A stretch of DNA of 64,000 bases, taken from the NCBI GenBank assembly GCA_963575745.1, contig CAUYUJ010015750.1, forward strand, positions 129,501-193,500, written 5' to 3'. Numbering within the stretch: the first letter of the stretch is position 1; every line of letters starts with the position of its first letter. The notes beneath the pieces were generated by a model. It ran no database searches, was not told where the DNA came from, and saw nothing but the letters and a program-made list of their open reading frames with translations. Source of the DNA: Prorocentrum cordatum. Its lineage: Eukaryota > Sar > Dinophyceae > Prorocentrales > Prorocentraceae. Shown one piece after another: positions 20,301-27,800 of this stretch. The position numbers and the translations under genes are program-made.

Positions 20301-22724
20301 ACATCCAATGATATTCTCAAACAGCTGAGCAAAGCTCTCAGCAGGATATGCAGACATGCGCCAGACAGGCAACACAATCCTGTGTGGAGCCTGGAATCTT
20401 TCGATGATCATGATGGTTGGGTTAACCTAGTGGAACTCGTGGACCGTTACCCGTGGAACACAGGTCAATCAAGACACACTGGGTATAATCCAAGATATGA
20501 CGAGGCCAAGGTCATCAACGAGCATCTATGTAGGCGCTCGGTTGACCAACTAGCAGCCATCATGATGGAAGTTGTTCATGTTCGTGAACCAGACGGAGAA
20601 GAAAAACAGCGCCTACAGTTCAAGGTGTTGATGCGGGACTCCGGAGAGCCCGCTATCTTCGTCCGCGCCTCTCAGGGGCATTCATGGGAATTGAAAGCTC
20701 CATGGTCGCTGTACAGCTACATTGTGCTGTGCGACCAACCTGCCGGGAGACCGGCCCCATACCCCGATGTTGCTATGCATGGCACTCGATGGCACGCCTT
20801 CGAAGGGATTACGTGGCACGGCCTGTCCTGTAGACCTGAGCATAACACGAAGAAAAAGGGGACAGGCCGGTCGCACATTCATTTCGTGCCGACAGTTCGC
20901 CGCCGTGCCGTGAACAGTGGGTGGGACCCAGACTCAGACATCATCATCTTCGTAGATTGGCGTAAGGCCATACAAGATGGCATGAAGTTCTGTTGGTCCG
21001 ATAACGGAGTCCTCTTGTCCGAGGGAGATAACGGCATCATTGAACCGTATTATATCTCTCATGTAGAGGACCTGTCCACAGGAAGGCACTGGCGTAATCC
21101 AGAGTATCTGGGGAGCCGCCATGCGCGAGTCTCTGTCGCAACGATGTCTGCTCCTGACAGGTGGGCTGACGTTGGCACTGCTAGCGTTAAGTACCAGTGG
21201 TCCCGAGACCAAGGGGGCGTTGACCCCCCTATGGGTTACCTCCACAGGGAAGTTGGGGACCACTACAGCCCCACCAAGCTGGGAAACCAGCCTGAGATCT
21301 ATCGGATCTTCATGATTACCGAGAGTGAGGCCGGGAGCGCGGCTCCAAGCCGTGCCCCAAGCCAAGGGCCTAGTGCCGTGTCTTGGCAGGCCATCAGTAC
21401 CTCGGACCTGGATCAGATCGCAGCCGCGCTGAACCCTGACCAGGTAGAACAGCTGGCGGACAGGCTATACCAGCAGGACCCCTGGGCCGCAGGCCAGGGA
21501 GCAATGTCCGCTATGGCTACGAGAAATCGTCAGGCCATGCAGGGAAACCTGCCTACAAGCGGACCTGCTCGGTTTGAGCCAATGCATGGAAGCCCTACTC
21601 AGAGCATGCACACTCCAAGGGGCATGACTCCATTGGGCACACCACCGGCACAATCCCCAGTCGGGACACCTGTCCGCCCTGCCACAAACGGCACTCTCAT
21701 GGAGAGGATAGCTGCGGCCAGGGCTGAACACAGCACAGCCCTCCTCAACATGATGCCGCCCGGCACGCCAACGAGTCAGCAGGGGAACCCGCCTGGCACA
21801 CCAAGCCACCACAGGGCGGGTGTACCTGACGACTGTCGCTCAAGAGTGGCGGCCGCGGTGCAGCACGTGCAGAGCCATAATCTGCCTCACCCAAGTGGGC
21901 AGAGGTGGAGGCCAGCCTGGTCCTGGGAGCCTGAGGGTCCCAACCCACGGGATCCTGCTCGGCAACGAGCCTTTATCCCGGCGTTCAATGCCCATCCGAG
22001 CATGTCTCAGGGCCAGAGGCCACCACCAGCGCAGATGAACCCGCCATTATACCCTGATGGGTCAAGGGTTCCGAACAAATTTGTTCGTGAATTGGCGGAT
22101 CAGATGCATAACCTCACTAATGTGCGCTGCAGTGACCATTCCATGTACCCGCACATGGCCTTCATGCCTTCACCGACATCACCAGAGGTGGTTGTCCAGC
22201 CCACTGCCCATTCAATATCGTCTGGCAGTAGGGGCGTGCCTGACTACATCAGGCAGACGCACCACACTCAGCAGGCATGCTTCAGGAGAAGGCAGGCGGT
22301 GCAAAGTGTACGGGATCAGTCACGTGCAGCTGCACTTGATGTGGTGAGAAACAGGGGCTCACCTTTGCGAGGAAACTCGCCCGCCGCGATTCCTACCACT
22401 TCCATGCCAAATGTCGACGTGCAGGAGGTGCTGAATCCAACGGGGACACCCCCATCAGCCTTCATGCCCTCCGAGACGGTACTGGAGAGGCAGCGGCGGG
22501 TATATCCCAGGGCAGCAGACGTAGAGGTCTTTACTGGGATGGAAGATACCTGTGCGGTATGCCTCGAAGAATTTCAGCCCAGGGACAGCGTCTACCGCCT
22601 GAGGTGCAACCACTTGTTCCACGAGGGATGCTGGAATTCAGATGTGGTGGGCCACGTTGCAAACCAGCGTGAGGGAGATCCCAGCAGCCACCATGTGCTA
22701 TCTGCCGAGCACCTGGCATCATAG
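17349..22724 (+). CDS. Pol part 1: CCHC knuckle, Tpt1/KptA-like domain, RING-H2
   Basis: A frame of about 1,790 codons with no usable ATG at its start. Residue numbers count from 17385. CHECGSSDHLVRDC (about 57-70) is a CX2CX4HX4C retroviral zinc knuckle. A spliced-leader-like scar follows at DNA level. Residues about 150-970 are proline/serine-rich and low in order. Residues about 975-1230 match the RNA 2'-phosphotransferase family: LSKALSRICRH (the Arg-His pair), DGWVNLVELV, VRASQGHSW, MHGTRWHAFEGI, SHIHFVPT and KFCWSDNGVLLSEG occur in family order. Near the C-terminus, CAVCLEEF ... CNHLFHEGC is the first part of a RING-H2 finger; the last Cys pair (CAIC) is found only in another frame at about 22692-22706, so this frame ends through a frameshift. 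That the Tpt1-like domain is active is inferred only from conserved motifs. Confidence 0.8.
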   Translation, partial: RGKGKGKRGRRRLNGRGIAAFLQRLSDEQHDEIFFGGKGRGKGRRETSGKGKGRRGNPRGRDGQVLKCHECGSSDHLVRDCPVKGNGKGRSTEVHFGSSEPSIEYLSLQDFEAMEQIFFTWVVGMDNVDELEAYGHGLYAYYLEYVRRFVMGNNELTPVDHGALGNQPLSFFDWMFGNPGNIMAYESDDEDTTIEASPSEVQRNLEPPPEIPPGNRPSLMGEYPQTTEDLIEMESQAFVQAFIAGEPDTPFIPPGSLAPGEYGPRTLLQTLMRMHEILITGYPESQEHIEADIMIEQDTDACGSSELLLAALTLIDSAHPQDVQRHLIYSRGRWRNALEMAIAMRGHDLPPPGWGLQAVGMRPNHTAMRNIAGQPVLGNEPEPTTVPPTPGQPSDAQTPAMQGNLPVPDTPMAIIIGSSTSEEVEGDGCGLDEDDVTILMMDVNCEEEVDFDPDESESSSPSAQAPFAPSSTQQGDLPPSDDPSGIAQEPPQAPPPGAAPAASAASSDENTRRSRSHTRVREEPHPQARLPREWRQAGPKEHALRRGGQLLPYNDPRRRKGEHSAFGKGNPACRDSDGKAIRGGYQLATNIRRPEIQAARAQLRDIIAARKQYRPHAACGPCSQPFQNHRPGCLVGNNEGLSPNRGKTPHKEGHPQLIPMTQEEIAEVNRRLGILSHLDPKEEEKPTPVPRGLVAMTQEEKDALFSLPSMRGNSPGVFSQSQQPEPTIKDEKKAQRVAEDEERMRTAEERTREATRKMLEDSSKIYMKRAPKPPLPLTSKAKSEPPTPKPSSVPKPKTSPQGPGPDVQMEVPRTETPRPPIGATPTQAPEPKQQPQDPMEERRRPPSRSSSIAKKAAAFERSGYAPAPASPVAARSRRSDEGAMSRGTWVPKIRGSASRASPRGNPPGAAAAASSSSGAAASSATEVPMRGNPPVVQLHHPGDTSFTSGTPNVIRDRLALRKPPPIRSVDETFMKECRKAGILPTSNDILKQLSKALSRICRHAPDRQHNPVWSLESFDDHDGWVNLVELVDRYPWNTGQSRHTGYNPRYDEAKVINEHLCRRSVDQLAAIMMEVVHVREPDGEEKQRLQFKVLMRDSGEPAIFVRASQGHSWELKAPWSLYSYIVLCDQPAGRPAPYPDVAMHGTRWHAFEGITWHGLSCRPEHNTKKKGTGRSHIHFVPTVRRRAVNSGWDPDSDIIIFVDWRKAIQDGMKFCWSDNGVLLSEGDNGIIEPYYISHVEDLSTGRHWRNPEYLGSRHARVSVATMSAPDRWADVGTASVKYQWSRDQGGVDPPMGYLHREVGDHYSPTKLGNQPEIYRIFMITESEAGSAAPSRAPSQGPSAVSWQAISTSDLDQIAAALNPDQVEQLADRLYQQDPWAAGQGAMSAMATRNRQAMQGNLPTSGPARFEPMHGSPTQSMHTPRGMTPLGTPPAQSPVGTPVRPATNGTLMERIAAARAEHSTALLNMMPPGTPTSQQGNPPGTPSHHRAGVPDDCRSRVAAAVQHVQSHNLPHPSGQRWRPAWSWEPEGPNPRDPARQRAFIPAFNAHPSMSQGQRPPPAQMNPPLYPDGSRVPNKFVRELADQMHNLTNVRCSDHSMYPHMAFMPSPTSPEVVVQPTAHSISSGSRGVPDYIRQTHHTQQACFRRRQAVQSVRDQSRAAALDVVRNRGSPLRGNSPAAIPTTSMPNVDVQEVLNPTGTPPSAFMPSETVLERQRRVYPRAADVEVFTGMEDTCAVCLEEFQPRDSVYRLRCNHLFHEGCWNSDVVGHVANQREGDPSSHHVLSAEHLAS
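17623..17644 (+). other. Dinoflagellate spliced-leader scar inside Pol
   Basis: CCATTTTGGCTCAAG (17630-17644) equals the last 15 bases of the 21-22 base dinoflagellate spliced leader. The six bases at 17623-17628 (CCGAAG) match the leader's 5' part (CCGTAG) with one difference, one extra T separating the two blocks. It lies just after the zinc knuckle and before the disordered region leading to the Tpt1-like domain. Confidence 0.7.
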
Positions 22725-24457
22725 CGTCATCCTTCCCATGGACCGGCTCCTTTAGTCAGACTCCTGAGCAATCAGCGAGAGAGCTGCGGGAGCTGAGGAG
22801 CATGGTGGAGGAGATGACGTCTAGGATGCTAGCTATGCAGACAGCTCCGTCACAACAGCAGGGATACCTGCCTGAAGAGGTAAGGCCGCCTATGGAAACG
22901 GGATATTTTGATCAGCTTATCCCGATGACGGCGCCTCAGCAGGGAAACCTGCATGATACTCCTCAGATGTCTCCCCAGAGTGGAGGCGAGGCTGAGATGT
23001 CACTGGACCCTGATCAGCTGCGTGAATTGCGTGCACGACATTTCCAGAATCAGATGGATAATACGCACACAACATTTATGCTGGATGCCAAGAATCCTGA
23101 AACTGATAGTCCGTCGCTAGACTTATCAGAATCCTCAGTGGCGTCAGTAGCAACAGCAGCCAGGGCCGTCAACATCGCAGCGACGAACGAGGAGTTCGAG
23201 GAGTGGCTGCAATACCGGGATCACATCGCGAACGAGGGGCTGCAAGACATCGCCCTTCACTCGTACCTGACGTTGATAAGGCGCACGACCCGCGAGCAGT
23301 ATAAGAGCATACGTGATGAGTATGCCAACTGGCGGGAGGAGCGTGGCGATCACGCCCAGCACGTGTCGCACTTCCAGTACATCGACCTGGCACGCATGGC
23401 CGAGAGCGAGTCGCATGCCAGTGTCATGCGGGGGAACCCGCCAGGGAGCACGACTGTGCCGCGGGGAAACCCGCCTAACGACACAGCCGACACTTCAGAA
23501 ACTGTGCGCATCAAGCAGCCGAGTAAGACGTTCTTGGATGATGGTGGACATTCCATACTCATCGACGTCGGTTCGAAGATCAACATCATGGGCGAGAACA
23601 CGAGCCGTAACTTCGTCCAGGCTGCCGAGGCACATGGCCGTACTTGTACGTTCGAGCCCCGCTCTCGTTTGAATATCAACGGGGTGGGAGAAGGGTCGGC
23701 CCCAGCGGATGCCGCAGGCACATTCAGTATTGCCTGCGAGTACCAGGGGTCGGCCCAACTCGATTCATACAAGACGAACATTGTGTCAGGCTGTGGCAAG
23801 GACCTGCCAGCCATCCTAGGCCTCGACAGTATGCAGGACAAACGCACGATCATCGTGCTTGAACGAGGCCAGGAGAAGCTGATATTCCCTGGTAAGGGGC
23901 AGGTCAAAATGGAGCTCCCAGAAGGCTCCAAAATCATGCCGACGACAAAGTTGCCGTCAGGGCATCTGTCGATCAGGTGTGATTGTTTTGGAGCTGCGGG
24001 GCAACCCGCCTCGAGCTCAAGCAGCACGTCCTTCCAGACAGTGCTGACAGGCGAGCCGACCCCAGCGCAGGAGCGCAATCAATTGCAGGGAAACCTGCCC
24101 CAGGGGTTGATGGAGACGCTCGCCAAGGCCACCATGCGAGGCGACAACATCGACGATCTCGAGACGTTCGATTGTTTTGTTGCCAGGACACTGGCCCTGC
24201 ATGGTGGTAGTGTACCCATGGGCGCTGTACAGTCCCGCCGTAAGATAGTGATGGGATACACTAACCGTGAATTGCATACGGTCAGCGACGCTAGGTCCAA
24301 AGGCGTGCTGAAACAGCCGATGGATAATCCATCGATGCTGACAGCATTTGCGGAGCAATCCGCCTCTGAGGCCACGGCGCGCTGCAGTGCTGAGCTCCAG
24401 CATCTGAGGGAAGCCCAGATGCTGGCAGATATTGTAGGCACATCTTCTTCATCTTGA
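22690..24457 (+). CDS. Pol part 2: RING remnant and aspartic protease
   Basis: Continues the polyprotein in another frame; upstream of the first ATG (22802) the frame is open back to the last RING Cys pair (CAICR). Residues about 250-265 from 22802, ILIDVGSKINIMG, sit where retropepsins have D-S/T-G followed by the flap-side strand; here the triplet is D-V-G. FSIACEYQG, then KDLPAILGLDSM about 75 residues further on, fits the second half of a retropepsin. The frame ends at a TGA (24455-24457), but the same frame stays open beyond it. The protease would process the polyprotein. The valine at the catalytic triplet is either a family variant or a damaged site. Confidence 0.65.
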
Positions 24458-24479
24458 AGATGGCAGGGCGACGTCGCCC
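24455..24479 (+). promoter_or_regulatory. In-frame TGA followed by a stable stem
   Basis: The TGA at 24455-24457 is followed after 8 bases by the perfect palindrome GGGCGACGTCGCCC (24466-24479). The frame is open on both sides. This could be a readthrough signal or just a stop mutation next to a GC palindrome. Confidence 0.4.
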
Positions 24480-24880
24480 CCTCGTCGTCTTGCCTGTTGG
24501 CTGAAAAGCCGGGGGGTAACAAGGACAGCGGGGTAACCTGCCTTAGTAAGAGGGCTTTTGTCATTGAAGATACGAGGGAGGCATGTGCCGACCTCCGCAC
24601 ACGAGGTTATATTTGTGATCGTATTTCCCACAACGAACTTATGACAAGCGTGGGCACAAACTACCTAGGTGCGGTGATCAGTGGAGATTACACTCTCATA
24701 TGGATCAGTACTCCGAGTGACTGGTACGTAAGAACTCCAGGAAAGAGAGTGGCCCCACATTGGTCACGTATCCAGAACCTGTTGATAAAAGCTAAGAAAC
24801 TCCGCATGAAGATCATAATATTTGTCCCCCAGGATATGTTTGGAAGTTATCTCCAGTACGTGACACCCTGGAAGATCTAA
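24458..24880 (+). CDS. Pol part 3: fragment between stop and frameshift
   Basis: Same frame as the protease part. It encodes a mixed alpha/beta-looking segment (YTLIWISTPSDWYV, KKLRMKIIIFVPQDMFG). The plausible continuation (VRDTLEDLKLSVIRMRLCHF) is in the next frame, so a frameshift lies near 24850-24880. I do not recognise the fold with certainty; it may be the N-terminal half of the domain that continues in part 4. Confidence 0.5.
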   Translation, partial: RWQGDVAPSSSCLLAEKPGGNKDSGVTCLSKRAFVIEDTREACADLRTRGYICDRISHNELMTSVGTNYLGAVISGDYTLIWISTPSDWYVRTPGKRVAPHWSRIQNLLIKAKKLRMKIIIFVPQDMFGSYLQYVTPWKI

Positions 24881-27800
24881 AGTTGTCAGTAATACGGATG
24901 CGTTTGTGTCATTTCGGTATTCGGTTCAATATGCAAGACAGTGCACCAAGCGGTACGTATATGCAGGTAGCATCTTCAATACCGATTAGCTCGAAGCTGT
25001 GGGCATGTACCTGTAAGCAGGCAATGCCACAACATGTGTTGGATTGGTACGGCCATACAGTGCGGCATGCTGAATGGCGAGCTCAGACACGCACTACACT
25101 CATCCGTCATTTGAACGACAACATCCTGGGGAGCACCACCACGCACGGAAACGTGCCTGTATACTTAAATACGTATACACGTACAGACCACAACACCCGT
25201 CACTACGTGACGACCAATAAGGGAGGACCAAAATGGTCTGAAGTCATCCGACGTGTAACAATCAACCTGGATACCAATGCGGTTATTCAGGATATCTCAG
25301 TTACCGATCAACCAACAGGATATGATTGGCATGCACTATTACCCGCAGGGGTTGCCAACATCAGTACTCGGTTGTATTGGCAACCCGAGGAACCGGTCTT
25401 GCTCGGAAACGAGCCGACTCAATCACCACATAAACATCGACGCGTCATCATAGATGACTGTTCTCTCCCCCTCCCGACTCTGGCGATTGACGCATGTACC
25501 CATTCAACCGCGACAATGAGTACACAGACCGACGAACAAGACGAGCAAGCTTTACCCACTGAATCGCGTATAAAGCAGAAGGAGAGGCTCAAAGCCGAAA
25601 AGGAAGCAGGCATCAAGCCTCGCCGCATTAAAAAGCACGTTGAAGGCGGAAACGATGATTGCGGCGACGACTTGTCAGGACTCGGACAGGATCTTATGGC
25701 AACCTGGAGTACTGACGTCCCTGTTGAGCTGATAAGCTCCGACGAGGACGATGACCTGTTCCTTACCCTCCCCACATCTATGCCCGACACACACGCTAAC
25801 ATATACAGCATAGTTGCTACACTATGCTATGGCCATAACAACTGCGTGGATATGTTGGAGCTTTGTGGCGGTGAGGGCGGCATCTCAGAGCTTGCCTTCT
25901 CAAGGGGACTTTCCTCAGGCGGCAACTTGGACAAGACTACATATGTCGACCTGGGAGACCCCTCGGTGCAGCAGGTTATAGACCATTACTTTGCTATATG
26001 CTACGTACGAGTTGCCATACTGCAACCCAGCTGTCGCACCACAGGACCACCATCCTACTACAACTACAAAGTCAACTACAACACTTGGGAACAGCACCAT
26101 AAAGAAGACTTACCACACATAACTTATTGTGGTAAAATTGCTGCAACCCAAGATGACTCTCGGAGGTGGTTTATACGCGAACAACCTACAAGAACATGGG
26201 TAGATGATATTTCTCCATGGAAGAAGCTTGCCAACCGACCACACATTACAACCGTGCGCATTGACCAATGCGCTACGGGACTTAAAGACACGACTGGTGA
26301 CTATATTAAGAAGCCGACAAATACCACCAGCAACGACGAGACAATTCTTAAACCCTTTGAGCGACTCAAGTGTAACGGTCAGCATGTGCACGCACAACCG
26401 TGCAATACCGAGCTTTCACTGGCACAAAAATACACCCGACGACTGCAGTCTGCCTTCGTGGAAGCTGTATATCTGGCGAAAGCCATTGACACCACGCGCG
26501 GAAACGCGCCTATAAGTACCGCACATGCTTATCCTACAGACCTTCCCGATCAAGCTGAACCAGGCGAAGGTATGAGACGCATCGGTGATCGTATCATCCC
26601 AAAGGTGGCTACTTGCCCGGCATGCATCGACAACGTCCGAAAGGACAGTCCTAGCCATAACAGAGACCCTACGCAGTGTAAATATCATGATTCCATCTCT
26701 GTATATTGGCCATGTCCAGCATGTCAGAGGGATCTTACGAGAAGCAAGGGTGTTAAGAACCACCTCGATACCGAACCTGGTAAATGTCGTTTTGCTGAAC
26801 CATTTAAACTACCAGACGACCACGACCCCGAAGGCAAAACCGTGCCAGCTTGGTGGAAACCCTTACCTAAACCTGGTGAGGGCCAAGCTTCAGCTTCAGG
26901 TGGCCGTCAAGGCGCACACGCCAGGCCACCGCGACCACGATCCTTCGGCAACGTCGATCCGACATCTGGTGCCAGCAGCTACGACATGCTACGAGACGCC
27001 CCCGAGCGTGGAAACACGCCTTCTGCGTCTTCTAGCGAAGTGCCACAGGTAGCGGCCCGCCGCGGCCGTCTACAAGGCGTACCACCACCTCCAGACGCAG
27101 TTAACACAGGGGACCAACTACGGAGAGCTACAAGGAACCCTCTTGCCTCCACCGGCTCTGGGGCTCCACGACTACCCGACTGGACGAGATTCGACATCCA
27201 ACACAGTCTACAGAGTCTCCGTAGTCACGAACCTCATGTCGTGAAAAAGGAACTCCGAAAACTGCATCTGCGATGGCATCATGCGAAGGAGCCAAAGATG
27301 AGGCTAATCCTCGAAAAGGTGGGGCTTGATAACGTTCGACTGAACATGATCAAGGAAGTTTGCGATACCTGTCGGGAATGCAGAGCATGGGAACGTCCAG
27401 GAAACTCAACACTAACATCGGTGAGCCTTCCTGGTAACTGGCTCGATGAAGGGGAAATGGACCTCATGTTTTACAAGAAACGGACCATATTTCATATTAT
27501 GGATCGTTGTATTCGCCTGGCAGCAGGCCTAGAAATTTCCGACAGAGAACGTGACACTATCATCGACGCCTACCACTACTGCTGGATTGCCTATCGCGGA
27601 CCCTTCCAAGTTTTATACTCAGACGGAGAAGGCGCCCTGAATAACGATGCCGCTAAAACCAGGATGGCCAATAAGGGCACGGAACTTCGTATCCGAGCAC
27701 CTGGCCAACGCGCGACTTCAATTGAGTCACGAAACGGCATTCTTAGAGGCGTCCTCCACATGATTGAGGAAGAATTGAATAGACACAACATCCCTGTTGT

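Noticed and set aside
22655-22680. ACGTTGCAAACCAGCGT as a hairpin of the set
   Set aside because: Only partial pairing and the loop is not GNRA.
24616-24660. AAAGCCGGGGGGTAAC near 24507 as another tetraloop hairpin
   Set aside because: The arms do not pair; only the copy at 24528 qualifies.
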